In this document: positions 24,818 through 36,580 of the stretch, in pieces
Layout: each line of letters begins with the position of its first letter
How positions within the stretch are numbered: position 1 is the first letter of the stretch
Assembly: GCF_024713975.1 (NCBI RefSeq)
Contig: NC_091094.1
Location: 12,385,001-12,449,000 of the forward strand
DNA: 64,000 nucleotides
Source of the DNA: Paralichthys olivaceus
Taxonomy: Eukaryota; Chordata; Actinopteri; Pleuronectiformes; Paralichthyidae
Direction of reading: 5' to 3'
Translations under genes and position numbers: made by a program
Notes under the pieces: model-generated
Databases searched by the model: none
Told to the model about the DNA's origin: nothing
What the model saw: only the letters and a program-made list of their open reading frames with translations

Positions 24818-26327
24818 GACAGCACAGAGGAGGTGACACCAGGGAGACGGGTGAGTGCTCCGATCTCACAACAGACCCACAGTCAGCAGCGAACACGCTG
24901 TCTGTAACTTTACGACGCTGAACCTTGACCCGTGTATTGTCACAGCTTTTTATTTTGACTTCTTCCTGATTGTATTCTTAATGTTCACTCACCGGAGAGA
25001 TAAGATCCTTTAACAGCCTCACAACCAAACCTGACACTGGCTTTGATCACTTGACTCAAGTCTGGGGCTCGATTGCATGTTCTGAACTTCCGCAAACCAG
25101 GAACTGTTGTTGTTACAGACAGCAGCAACTTCAGGATGGAAGTTTCATGGTGTCTTCCGAAGTTACACTTATCTCCCTGTGCAGCAGTGAAACCAGCCGA
25201 CTCACACTGGAGAAACCAACAAAACCAAAAACACCTCAAACTTAATGCTGATATTTGATTTACGGGGTTGATACTGATGTTGGTGTGCTGGACTTTAATA
25301 CTGATGTATTTATTGTGGTTATATTTAACATAAAATAAAAGCTATTTCACGAGTAAAGGTTTGACTGCAGACTCTGCTGTAGCCTCCCTCTCAGCTCCAC
25401 CCTCATATATTTGTATGAGCTGCCCCACAACTGTGAGCTGAGGTCAAGTCAGGTCAGACAATCCTTTATTTGCCATTTGGCTTTACTGTGTTGGTTCACG
25501 GTAAAGATGAGTTCGGCCACATCAGCTATTTGAAGCATAAAGGCTGTAAAAAAAACCACTGGACACAATAAAGCCAACGACAAACAAACAGCTGACTGAT
25601 ATTTTTTTCTCAGGAGTTGGTGGAGACCAAAACAGAGCTCCATCTTTTACATTGTTAACATGTCTGCACTACAATGTATTACTAATAACCAGGTGACTGA
25701 CTGTAGAGTACTGTACACTGACATATCTGCACAATGTATGGTTTGATCTTCTTTTCCATCAAGATACATTCATTATTCTCAGAGAAATCAAATGAAAATA
25801 TTGAAAAAAGCTAAATAAAAATTCCTGAAACCACACTTTACGAGATTAACAGACAAAGGAAGGTAAAAACCTAACCTCACTGGCAGGGGTCCTTCATATA
25901 AAGCAAGGGCTTCATTGAAAACAAAAAAAACACCTTGAAAAGTGGCCAACACTTTGTTAGACACGCTTCTTGTGCTATACTGAGTGGAGCCGACATATCA
26001 ATATCTACATTCATCTTTTCTGATATATGTAGATGTGATACACAACAGCCTCAGACCACGTTTGTCAGGTTTTTATCTCACTGCAAACGCTTTGTTATCA
26101 AGACGCAGTCCGTCCTGGGTCAACAGTCCCAAGACCCGTGCCGCAGAGAAACATCTCACTTTTGAATCTCTTGTCAGGGGCAGAGGGTAGAGCTGGATAT
26201 TGTTGGAAATGTCTTGATACTGCATTTAAATTTCCAATCATCTGACCAAAAGTAATTATTGTTACAAAATAGTAGATGCAAAACAGAGGTTATTTTTTAA
26301 CAACATTTCCTGCTCTTATCTCAGAAA

Positions 26328-27017
26328 ATGTGGCTGCCTATGATTGGGATGACCGCCCTGCCCCACCTGGGGGGGCTGTACGGTGGCTATATCACACGCA
26401 AAGAGGTGAAGGACTGGTACCCAAGCCTGCAGAAACCATCATGGCGCCCGCCGAACGCGGCATTCCCTATAGTCTGGACTTGTCTGTACACGGGCATGGG
26501 GTAAAACTCACAATGACTAATACAGTCTTTCATTTTCTGTGCCACCCTCATTTTATAAAACAATCCATACATGTATTTTTCTTTTCTGTGGTGCAGGTAC
26601 AGCTCCTACCTGGTGTGGAAGGAACTGGGAGGTTTCACTGAGGATGCACTGCTTCCACTGGGACTATATGGGCTACAACTTGCTCTTAACTGGGCCTGGA
26701 CTCCCATTTTCTTTGGTGCACACAAGATAAAACTGGTGAGAATTATTTCTTTATCTGAGACAACACATGGGATCATTATTCACAACTCAATATTGTACAT
26801 TGTGGTCCCTTTTACACCGGCTCTCTTCCTCTGCCCATGTCAGGCCCTCATGGAGATCGTACTTCTCACTGGGACTGTCGGAGCCACCATGGTGTCTTGG
26901 TATCCCATCAGCCGCACCGCCACTCTGCTCATGGCGCCCTACCTTACCTGGCTGTGCCTCGCCACCTCTCTCAACTACTGCATATGGAGAGACAACCGTG
27001 AGGAAAAAAAGGAGTAG
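26328..27017 (+). CDS. tspo: Translocator protein (peripheral-type benzodiazepine receptor)
   Basis: Five-helix outer mitochondrial membrane protein that binds cholesterol and porphyrins. Coding exons 26328-26500, 26597-26735 and 26844-27017 join in phase to 161 codons; a non-coding first exon lies upstream (donor at 24851). Visible signatures: MWLPMIGMTALPHLGGLYGG (TM1), WYPSLQKPSWRPPN, TGMGYSSYLVW (TM2), LNWAWTPIFFG (TM3), VSWYPISRTATLLMAPYLTW (TM4-5). Near the C-terminus LNYCIWR fits the cholesterol-recognition CRAC pattern L-x-Y-x3-R. Length is close to the family norm (about 169 in mammals). The start is the first ATG after the exon 2 acceptor (TCAG at 26321-26324). A poly(A) signal AATAAA is at 27414-27419. 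Confidence 0.95.
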
Positions 27018-27413
27018 GGGACGGCTCAGTGGGCTTTGACCAGAGCACTTCAAGTCAGAATCATGACATTATTCAGTGTTTTCAAATCAATTTTTCTTTC
27101 TATGGAATTCTAGATCACAGATTCACAAACTAGTCAGTCTATGATGGAGGATGGATGGTATAAAATCACCTTGTCAAAGACTGATCAATATCTGTGTGAA
27201 TGATGGCCAATATTCAAAATAACTCATCCACGCAGTCAGAATTTGTCAATATCCTTAAAGAACACAAAAGCAGGACTCACTGTGCTACATGTTTTCAATT
27301 GAAGTTGATAGTGATACAATGTGAATGTATTGTTTTTTTCATGAAGACCATCCTGTGTGTGTTACTGATGAAGAAAGATGCTTTAGTTACTGCTATAAAT
27401 CTGCTCAAATTAA

Positions 27414-27419
27414 AATAAA
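27414..27419 (+). terminator. tspo: Poly(A) signal of tspo
   Basis: AATAAA about 400 bp after the tspo stop codon, on the gene's strand. Confidence 0.55.
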
Positions 27420-28250
27420 TGATCCAAATGACCTTTTAAATGTTTATCATTTCCACAACACAGTCAGGGAAGAATGGTGAGCAACAATATTAAGTTATTT
27501 ATAATGAGCTGGTGTTGGCTAAAGAAATATATGTGGTAAAAAATATCAAGGTTTTACAGCAAGTTTTAGTTCATTGTTTTTCAGGACAAGTAAAAATGTA
27601 GCACGAGTAAAGTAAATCACAGAATCTCCCCCATACACACTCAGCAGCTCAGATTCTGCCCAACCTGTTACTGTAACAGATTTTCATTTCTCTGGATCTG
27701 GATCAAAATGAATAGAGTTATATGGTATATTGTCGGACTTCTTTTCCAGTTGGTTAAATTCTGTTTCATGCTGAAGACTAGTCAAAACATCCAAGACATT
27801 TGATCTCTTAATGCTTAGAGATCTTGTTCCTCAGTTCCCGAACTTAATTTCCACCAAATACATTTTTAGATATCTTAAATAACAAACCTGGGTTCAAGAA
27901 TAATTTGCAATTTTAAAATGTGTCTCCTTAAAGGGGTTTTAGTCCAATCTATGTGCTTGGATGGTATTCCGTAACCCTTTGTCCTTTTGCTGAGTCTTTC
28001 TCAGTCTGCGCTATGATGGACTGGTGACCCCTCCGGGGTGTACCCCAGGGATTGGCTTTGGCATCCTCAGACACTCAATGGATAATTGATATACATAAAT
28101 AATGATAGATGGATGTAGTCTTTCACCTCCAAAGCAACAGCCTATACAACTAACCATTTAAAAAAGTTCCATAATAACAATTCATAAAAATGACAGTCCA
28201 AAAAGATGCCAACAATAAGTTGTATTTCTGTACATACAATAAGAAAAGAG
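27420..28250. other. Convergent spacer tspo / uqcc2
   Basis: About 830 bp between the tspo poly(A) signal and the uqcc2 stop. At about 28000-28090 is a fragment with ATGATGGACTGGTGACC and GGGGTGTACCCCAGGGATT, typical of a dispersed short repeat common in fish. Otherwise I see nothing in it. Confidence 0.5.
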
Positions 28251-29964
28251 TTATTTTTCTGCAGATTTCTCTGGAACTTCTTCTGGTGATTTGGAGGAGA
28301 ATCTCTCCATCAACGTCTTCCAAAGACCCTTTTTTTCATCGTCCATCTGTTGCACGCTCCCTGTAAAATCCAGATTGATGTTCCAGTCATTTTCATCCTA
28401 CAGGTTAAATCCAACCATATTATTTGTATTGAACACAGCGCTTCTGATGATGTGAATCCATACCTGACAACAGAACTTTACACTCCTCCACCGTCACACC
28501 GGTAAAGCTTGTGTCTCTTACACGAGGAAACTGTGCCAAGATACAAAGACAGTTTTGAGTCTTTTTCTACAGGTTACTGGATTTTACACAGGGATGGATG
28601 GTGAACAAAGACCAGTATGATTTTAAAATGCTGCTACATTTACAGACTCTGAGACCTTTGCACCAACTATAAACTGTTTTATTATCTTTATCACAGAATT
28701 AATGCTAAAAAGACACAAGGTTTCCTCTTCACTCTTGAACAAGATGGAGAATTCATTCCTTCGCTGACAGATTTTAGCTGTGGAGGAAAATGTATTGTCC
28801 ACAGATGGATTTGTTGCATTTGAAGGAAAAGGGATTTGACCTAATTTTTTCATTCTTTTTTTTAAGTGAAACATCCATTACAAGAAATAAATGTAGCAGA
28901 TGCAGTCTACTTACTCGTTGTCTGTACACGTTGCCGTTAATTTGAGCCAAACTTTCATACATCTGATCACATTTCTCTGGATCTGAGATCTGGAGGGAAA
29001 ACGTTAAAGGTTAAGTTGTTGAAATGTAAAGAGCAGGATAGAGGTCAGTAAGTTATCTGTGTTTGTAAGTGTAAGATAAATGGCTGTTATCTTCTACTTC
29101 TGCAGCCTCCACCCAGTGACTTCACATTAGGAAAGTAGATTATTGCTGTATGTGCATTGTCCCTGCTAAGTTAACAAATAATCAATCAATTATCAATAGA
29201 TAAATAATTGGTTGCATATTTTTCACAAGTAGTACACTGCTTAAAACATACTTTAATTGAAGGGATTTCCTATTTGAGTTGACTGAATTTATCTATTCAT
29301 TGAATTTTACTCCCTTTATATAATCACTGAATCTAGTTCAATTAGTGCATCTTTCATAATAGGATTTGGGTTCACTAATTGACTAATATCAACAAAATCC
29401 AAAATATCCGTTTGAAAATAATAATTAAGCCTTAAAAGATAAATAGATATTAAAATGATATGTGTGCATATAAAAATGATGTAACTATAATCACTGTGTG
29501 TAGATATACAGATACTGAGAGTGGAAATAAACATTATGTGAGTATAAATACTGTGAGTGGATACAAACAAATTATGTAAATACAAATACTGTGTGTAGAT
29601 ATACAGATAGTGTGTATACAGACATATTATGCATGTAGATATAAACACAGTTAGTGACTCTCGGCCTCCACAGCTGAACCTACGAAGTCTCAATACTAAA
29701 GACACAGTGTTAGTTAACAACACACGGTCAGAGCAGACAAGGTCGCCGGCTGCTGGTGCTCCTGGTCCGGGTAAAGCCCTCAGCTTATCTCGGTGTTCAT
29801 GACGCGGAACTGCGTAGCCTCGGTACCTGTGTGTTTTCACCCTCCCGGAAGGCGGAGGCTACTCTCTGCCGCAGAAACGTCCCCAGGTCGCGGCCTTTCT
29901 TGGTCTCATCCCGCGGCCACTCTTCGCACAGCTTCAGGAACCGACGGTACCTGGTGGCAGACAT
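28251..29964 (-). CDS. uqcc2: Ubiquinol-cytochrome c reductase complex assembly factor 2
   Basis: Small mitochondrial matrix protein (MNF1) that works with UQCC1 in cytochrome b synthesis and complex III assembly. Exons on the minus strand: 29827-29964, 28915-28989, 28464-28530, 28251-28360; 129 codons plus stop, all junctions in phase. The N-terminus [17 protein letters not shown] and [15 protein letters not shown] and AFREGENTQ are nearly identical to the mammalian protein (about 126 residues). [10 protein letters not shown] and [12 protein letters not shown] follow. The C-terminal exon is divergent and Glu/Lys-rich. For the last exon I used the acceptor TTTTACAG at 28361-28368, because the better-looking TAG site upstream would put a stop in frame. 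Its start codon is 158 bp from that of tomm6 on the other strand. Confidence 0.93.
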
Positions 29965-30122
29965 TTTTTTTACGTATAGCGAGCGAGTCTTCAGAGGACG
30001 CCTGAGGTTTGAGCCTTTTCTCTCACCGTACTGGTGTTCAGCTAAAGTCTTCCCCCTCCTGCCCGCTGTTGTTTATCAGTTCCGAGCACACCTCGCTACA
30101 GTTCTTGACGCACGCTGGCACG
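29965..30122. promoter_or_regulatory. Bidirectional promoter uqcc2 / tomm6
   Basis: Only 158 bp separate the ATG of uqcc2 (minus) from the ATG of tomm6 (plus), so one short region must contain both transcription starts and leaders. It holds no TATA box that I can see, and both flanking first exons are GC-rich. Confidence 0.7.
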
Positions 30123-31047
30123 ATGACTGGTCCGGACGCTAAGAAGAGCTCTCCCTCCAGTGTGGCGGACTGGGTCCGCTCAGCCTGTCGGTTCGCTACA
30201 GACAGAACCGACTTCAGGAGGTCAGTCGACGGGGAGAGCATGTGATGTGACCTGTGTGCTAACGTTAGCCACGCGGCTAACGCTTTGCCCTTGAGTCTGT
30301 CGTCTTGATGTAATCGCTGATCATATGCGACTAGTCGATTAATCGATCAGCTCAGTCCATCGACAGAAAGTCAGGGACGCAGACTGACAAACATTTAGGT
30401 GCATGGACGACTCGTGTTGTGATCTTGTGACCGGGTTTTATAAGACTGTGTATTAGTGATCAACTTGATTAAAAGATTATCAAAGCAACTGGAAAAACTT
30501 TCACTAACCCCACTGTTACTATTACATCAATATTATTCTAATTATGATTATTGGGCAAAGTGGACTGCTGGCCTGGGGCCCCCAGAATTCCAGGGGCCCT
30601 TGACAGCTCCAGACTGACTGTAAGCTGTCACACGTGCATGTCAGCTGCTTTGACAAACTGCCTGGTCTGAACTGTTTTTTCAGTGTTGGATTTTGTCTTT
30701 AAAAAATTCATCACTATTCTGTTATCAAAGCAGTCATTCATTGTGAATCAAGCGGATTACACCACAGCAGATCTGCTCACAGTTTACAGGAAGTGAGGAT
30801 GGGGGAAACACTGAAGGTTGTTTTCGCTCCATGAGAAGTTTAATGTAGCCATCGTCTCTGTGTAGTATTTTGAGTTTTGTGCCGTTTGTCAAAAGCTTTA
30901 ATTTTGTCAGAATTCCTCATAATCAAACTTTTCTGTTGATTCTCTTTCAGGAATCTTCTGGTCAACGTGGGTTTGTTTGCAGCAGGTGTCTGGGTTGCAA
31001 GAAATCTCTCCGATTTTGACCTGATGTCTCCGCAGCCTGTGACATAA
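30123..31047 (+). CDS. tomm6: Mitochondrial import receptor subunit TOM6
   Basis: Small tail-anchored subunit that stabilises the TOM translocase of the outer mitochondrial membrane. Two coding exons, 30123-30220 and 30951-31047, join within an Arg codon to give 64 residues. The core matches human TOMM6 (74 residues): ADWVRSACRFATDRTDFRRN, then the membrane segment LLVNVGLFAAGVWVARNLSD, and the end DLMSPQPVT. The fish protein has a shorter N-terminus. A GATG|GTAAGA donor about 40 bp after the stop and a CCTCAG acceptor near 31163 suggest a spliced 3' UTR. It is divergently paired with uqcc2. Confidence 0.93.
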
Positions 31048-31513
31048 CAACAAAAATAATAGCACCGCCAAAACCAGGATGATGGTAAGATCGTCTTCTT
31101 GCACTCTAATGCAGATAAAAACATTTTTGTCATGTAATATTTGCGACGTCTGTGTTCCCTCAGGTGTCTTGGACCAACAGAGAAGATACAAGGGACACCA
31201 ACAAACGATCATTAAACCTATATGAGGAGTTACACTATGAAAACAAATCATCTTGTTTACCTGAATTTGCTTCACTTTTTTAATTATTATTTTTACATTT
31301 ATTTCATTGTTAATGGCTTGACAACTAATTACATCCATTCTCGTGTCTCTGTTCTGTTTGTTTCTGGGTTCTAGATTTTGAAATGGCATTTTGATTAAAT
31401 TATTTCCAAGATCTCACATAGCCAAGTTGACTCTGGGGAAACTGCAGCAGAAACTCGCTTCGTTACTCTAATATTTGACAATTTGAACTGTGTGTCCTGT
31501 GACTGATGCAGCC

Positions 31514-32305
31514 ATGTCCACTCAGGAGTTGTTTGTCGCTGCCGCTCGTAAACATCTGTGTGTCGGCAGAAAGTCTCTCTCTGCTCCTCAGAGTCTGGAC
31601 CTGGCTGCTCAGGTCCTGGCTGTTGATTTGGGTTTGAAACCTGCTCTGCTGTTCGACAGTAACGGTTCCAGCTCAGAGCAGGTGCAGCAGTATTTGAGCT
31701 CTTTGCAGTCTTCCCAGCTTGTGTCTAAATCTCTTCTCACATTGGATTTAAATGGACACGCTCTAATTGTTCACCCAGTTACAATCAGATCAAATCTAGA
31801 AAAGGTGCTGTGTGGCAGCGGAGCGGCTGTGATAGATGTCTGCCACTCACTTGAGAAGCCTGCCATCGCTGACCAGCTTAGAGGAGAGCAGAAGAGCATG
31901 ATACAAGATTTCCTGCCTCTGCTGAGAGAGTGTGAACGACTAGAGGAGGCTCAGAAACCTCTTTGTGTCGGAGAGAAATGTGAAGAGTGGAACCTGTGTA
32001 CAGTCTTTGGTCTTCTGTTGGGTTACCCTGTAACCTACTGGTTCGATCAGACCCACAGCTTTGAAAACTGTCTGTCCATGACACCCCTGATGGTGACTAC
32101 AGCTGCAGCAACATGGGAGGCGGGCTCCACATGTCACACATGTTGTCTCTACTCTTTCAGCGTCCCAGATGTTCTGCTCAAAGAGACGCAGTCGAACCTG
32201 GACGACTGGAGGCGTTGTTTACAAGACAGATTTCAGCAGCAACATGTCCTGAAGGATCTTAGTGTTTGTCAAACCACAGTAACTCTACCCTCAGTCTGTC
32301 TGTGA
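31514..32305 (+). CDS. UPF0739 protein C1orf74 homologue
   Basis: Intronless gene of 263 codons. It belongs to the uncharacterised vertebrate family UPF0739/C1orf74 (DUF4504), whose function is unknown. Conserved landmarks are the N-terminal LAVDLGLKPALLFD, a central CTVFGLLLGYPVTYWFD, and a C-terminal LYSFSVPDVLL, in the order expected for the family. No signal peptide or membrane segment is evident. The ATG at 31514 is the first on the open frame (the frame itself is open further 5' without an ATG). An ATTAAA poly(A) signal lies at 32360-32365, 55 bp past the stop. A tomm6 transcript could run close to this gene; the gap is about 470 bp. Confidence 0.85.
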   Translation: MSTQELFVAAARKHLCVGRKSLSAPQSLDLAAQVLAVDLGLKPALLFDSNGSSSEQVQQYLSSLQSSQLVSKSLLTLDLNGHALIVHPVTIRSNLEKVLCGSGAAVIDVCHSLEKPAIADQLRGEQKSMIQDFLPLLRECERLEEAQKPLCVGEKCEEWNLCTVFGLLLGYPVTYWFDQTHSFENCLSMTPLMVTTAAATWEAGSTCHTCCLYSFSVPDVLLKETQSNLDDWRRCLQDRFQQQHVLKDLSVCQTTVTLPSVCL

Positions 32306-32359
32306 TGAAAACTGTTAAATACCCTGTTATACTGTAGGACATTTGTACATTATCACCTC

Positions 32360-32365
32360 ATTAAA
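32360..32365 (+). terminator. Poly(A) signal of the C1orf74 homologue
   Basis: ATTAAA on the gene strand, 55 bp after the stop codon. Confidence 0.5.
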
Positions 32366-33393
32366 GTTTGTCAAAACAGCCATTTACTTCTTAATGTGCA
32401 GTGCTTTTCACATCCTGGGTTCACAGTGGTACTGCTGGTAAACACATACAATTCTTGACGTCAATGCTCTTTGGGACCCACTTTATGTGTATGTAAAATC
32501 TTCATTTAAAAAAACTAATCAGCACAACTGTGCAATCAATGTAGTGAAGTAAAAAGTATACTATAAATGGAAATACTCAGGCAACATTCAAATCCCAAAG
32601 TTGTACCTGAGTAAATTTCAGGAGAGATTTTTAAGATTTAAAAAAAGATTACAAGAACTTCAAAACTGAATTTGTGACAAATAACAGACATGCTGATGTA
32701 AAGTGTAATGTCTTAAAATAATGTATTTAAAAGAATTAAAACAGACAATAGGTTTCTGTCAGACACTGTTTACAGTCTCAAGCTTCTACCTGGTTTACAA
32801 GCAGAGAAAAGGTACATTCTCTAAGGTATGTTAACATTTAAAATGAATCAGTCTCAGCACCACATTATACAAGATCCCAATCCATTCAATGATAACATAA
32901 AATTAACCCTTTAGAACCATCACACCATTTCTAAAATATTACTTATCTGTTGTATTGTACCGGCCACATGATTTGATGCCTTTATGTAACAGCAACTTAC
33001 ACAACAGTTGGTGTTTAATTTAAAAATAACAGGTCAATTGGTGTTGATTATTTAAATGAAAGCACCATCAGTTTACTTGAAGTGTGCAGAGCCAAGATAT
33101 TGATCCATTGATCAATCCAGAGATGTTGAATTTCCAAAAAATGAAAGACATTCATCCTATAAATATTTAGTTGTTTTGCAAAGAACATGTGAGTGCACAT
33201 CAGTTTTAACCTCCAGCAGAGATGTGAATATGAATCTGGCTCCTTTTGCCTTTTTCACAAAACAAGTTTCAAACAGCTGAGAACATTAACCTCAAGGGGA
33301 TTTTGTTGTCATCTGGTTAAATGAGGTAGTTTGTAGTTCGCAGTCTCCTGATCAGCTAATACAGAATATTTTTAAATAAGATGTCCATGAGGG
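32366..33393. other. Convergent spacer C1orf74 homologue / sirt4
   Basis: About 1 kb of AT-rich sequence; I see no gene. Its right part is presumably the sirt4 3' UTR (minus strand). Confidence 0.5.
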
Positions 33394-34604
33394 TCAGTGG
33401 GGCTGAATGACTGTCAGCACTTCACCACAGCGGCCGCTCACTTTCAGCTGAGCCAGGTGGTCGGCTCTCGTGGGCCCGATGTTCAGGATGGCGACCGGCA
33501 TTTTCCTGTCACTTGCTGCCAGTAAGAACCTGTATCCTGAATACACCTATAGGGAATATCACAGAGGGGCAAAATTCAATTCAAAAGTCCAGAATAACTC
33601 TTTTCAACATGTTATTATGAAAAAATGCACCAAAACCTGCCTGTAAAGAGGACCCCACCACCAGCACTGCGTCCGACTCTGCCAGTCTGTCGTGTACAAA
33701 CTGTACTGTCCCTTTGTTCACAGAGTCTCCAAAAAAAGTCACCTCAGGCTTCAGTATTCCTCCACACACGTCGCAGGAGGGAACCCTGAAATGAAGGACC
33801 TGCTCGTCCTCCAGGAAGACGTCGCCGTCCGGAGCCGAGGCCCCTGCCTGAGCTCCCCAGCCTGGGTTTAATGATATGAATTGTCTCTGGAGCTCCTCCC
33901 TCGCAGAGATGGCACCACAGCCGAGACACACAACCCTGCAGACAACCATGTATCATCACTATTCATTTATCTTCCTCGTGCAGAGTTTTGAATGCAGTAC
34001 TTCCACCTACAGTGTATTGGTGCTGTATTTATTTCACTATCGCTACTGTTGCTCTTTAAAAGGATTTGACCTTCACCCCTGAGGGCCCATGTTTAAGGTG
34101 TCTGGTGACGTTTTCTCACCTGTGGGTGCAGCCATGGAGCTCAGTCAGTCTTTTCTGTCCGGCCTTCGAGTGAAGAGCATCCACGTTTTGTGTGACCAGC
34201 CAGTGCAGCTTCCCCCTCTCCTCCCACTGCTGAAGAACCCTGTGAGCAGAGTTCGGCTGATGGGAAGAGAACTGCGGCCACCCGACAAAGTTCCTGGCCC
34301 AGTAGCGCTGTCGTGACTTTGCGCTGCGGACAAACTCTGCATGCTCCATGGGTCGCCTACTCGTGCGGGCGTACAGTCCAACACCCTCTGAGCGATAATC
34401 AGGGATGCCCGACTCTGTAGAGAGGCCTGCTCCGGTGATGACAAACAGGCGACCGGCTCGAGACACAAACTCCTGCAGGAGGTCCTGGGAGTGGGCGTCA
34501 GTGGTGCTGCAGGCTGGGACAAAGTTCACCAAACCTGCAGGGACTGAGGATGCTCTCCTTACAGGCCCTCTGTGTAACGTGAGGGTCCACCATGGCAGTC
34601 TCAT
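33394..34604 (-). CDS. sirt4: Sirtuin 4, mitochondrial NAD-dependent lipoamidase/ADP-ribosyltransferase
   Basis: Class II sirtuin of the mitochondrial matrix; known SIRT4 enzymes use NAD to remove lipoyl and other acyl groups and restrain pyruvate and glutamate dehydrogenases. Exons on the minus strand: 34120-34604, 33641-33935, 33394-33546; 310 codons plus stop (human 314). The N-terminus [20 protein letters not shown] is a basic mitochondrial presequence. NAD-binding [23 protein letters not shown] and the catalytic His of TELHG (about residue 157) are intact, as are the zinc cysteine pairs C165/C168 and C216/C219. [19 protein letters not shown] and [10 protein letters not shown] complete the fold. 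Intron 2 starts CAG|GCAGGT, apparently a GC-AG intron, because only that donor keeps SLQ|VYSG in frame. A leader exon probably ends at 35629. Confidence 0.95.
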
Positions 34605-34881
34605 CTAAATCAGGACAAATACAGTGCTCATGGTCATTAACTATAAATCACTAACTTCACTGCAACACTTACATCATGTTCCTCCACCAGCAGTGAATGT
34701 AAACTAGTCAGGTTTCTGCAAAGGTGACCAAATTAAAATCAGACCATTTTATTACCACATGGAGAATGTAGAAATCCTACTGAAATATTCCTTATAATAT
34801 AATAACATAATTACCTAGACCTGGATAATCAGCAGAACGTGTATAAAATTAATAAATAAAATGGATGGACTGATTAACCAC

Positions 34882-35236
34882 TTAAAGGTGCAGTGTGTAG
34901 AATTTAGTGATATCTAGTATTGAAACACCCCACACCTCACCCTCTCCTTCCAAACATGATAAAGAACCTGTGGCAGCTTCAGTTGTCATAAAACTCAAAA
35001 GGTGTTTAGTTTGTCCAGTCTGGACTGATGTAAAAAACATGGTGGCCTCCGTAGAGAGGGTCCCCTCGATGTAAATATAAAGTATTTAAATATAAAGAGT
35101 CTTTTCTGGGGTAAAGAAAACTACAATTCATACAATTTAGATGAAACGAACTAGTGAAAACATCATGAGGATTATTCTACATTACATTTCTGCCAATAGA
35201 TCCCTTTCATCTAAATCTTACACACTGGACCTTTGA
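34882..35236. mobile_element. MITE-like element, copy 2
   Basis: Second copy of the family at 6311-6632: starts TTAAAGGTGCAGTGTGTAGA, ends with the inverted form TCTTACACACTGGACCTTTG. It lies between the sirt4 coding exons and its presumed first exon. Confidence 0.7.
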
Positions 35237-35628
35237 TAACTAACTTAATAATGAAAGGTCAGAGGTCTACAAATGATTTTAGTGCCAACATGCTTTCATA
35301 ATTTGACTTTATTTTACATTGTAGACCAAGAAACATGTTAAATATGTATTTTCCTGTTAAACTTAAATCAATGCTTCCCTGTAGGAAGCTATAATCACAA
35401 ATGACCTATAACGTCACAACACCTGCTTAACATGACCTTTGCAATTCACTTTCTCCACGAGCTTTAACGTGAGTAACGTTGGAACCTCTTTATATACAGT
35501 CTATGGTTGGAACACGAGAAAACAACAAGACACTGAAACAATCGCTATTTATTTAAGTTCCTGTCGAAGCTAGCTAACCAGGTGTCAGCGTGCTAACTTT
35601 GTTCCCAAACGTTGTTAAGCCGCTGTAC

Positions 35629-35760
35629 CTTCTCTGTCTCCTCCAGCAGACCCACGGTCACGTTACTGTAGTTTCTGGTTCAACAGCGAGTCTCCAGCGG
35701 AGAAATGTCTCTTCAGTAACATCTCAAACCCACTGGCTGATATAAGACAGGAACCTTTGT
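35629..35760 (-). other. sirt4: Probable non-coding first exon of sirt4
   Basis: On the minus strand a GAGAAG|GTACAG donor sits at 35629/35628, about 1 kb upstream of the sirt4 start codon, next to a GC-richer stretch. The 5' limit is not visible. Confidence 0.35.
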
Positions 35761-35764
35761 AGCA

Positions 35765-36580
35765 CAGAGACGGAGAGGAACCGGAAATACCCGATTTCAC
35801 GTAACACCAAACATATTCGCGCTGCAAACTGGGAGTTGTAGTAAAACGACTTCGGCCCAGGAGCTCAGTGTGGATCAACTTTATTTGCCAAATTTGACTC
35901 TGTGTATCACTAAGGGTCTAACTATGAGTCTGTCAACAACACGTGATGTACCTGAACATAAAGAGTAAAGATAAGTACAAAGACACACAATGAAAACAAA
36001 CAGACGGATACAAACTACAGCCTCAGTTTAAAGACAATAAAATGGACATTACCATCTTTATGAGGGTTCTGTTGTAGCAGAGAGAAGGAGAACCCTCAAC
36101 GACTGAGGGGACAAAATAACAACACATCTGACTCTTAAGTAGAAAGATTAAACAAAGGAAGTGATCTGATAAACTAAATAATGTATTTGTCATAAAACAT
36201 AATTAATGAAAGTGGGAGACTAAATCTTGGACATTTAGACCAAAAACACGGTTGGACGCCGTTTCGAGTCAGATGTGAATGTCGAACACTTGCATAACAC
36301 CACAAGAGCAGCATGGAGGTATTTTCTGTTAAACTGTATAAACTGTCCTGTATATAAGTTGGTCACTAGTTACTTCATTTGTATTTGGCTGCAATGCTGT
36401 GTTCATCTCTGACTTGATACGATGTATTAATTCATGACATCTTGTTGTGAATGACCACACATCCGGCAGTTGTTGTATGATCCTGATTAAAAGTTTGCAT
36501 CAGAGATGGATGAAAAGAATGCATGTGAAGGTTTTAACCATCAAGAAGAACATAAAGAGTTGTTTCCTTCTCTATGTCTT
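35765..36580. other. Spacer sirt4 5' end / transferrin-like 3' end
   Basis: Contains CAACTTTATTTGCCAAATTT at about 35877, resembling a retroposon tail, and otherwise nothing I can name. The right part is probably the 3' UTR of the transferrin-like gene. Confidence 0.45.

Noticed and set aside
28361-28396. Alternative acceptor (TAG at about 28395) for the last uqcc2 exon
   Set aside because: It would introduce an immediate in-frame stop; the acceptor at 28361 keeps phase and resembles the mammalian C-terminus.
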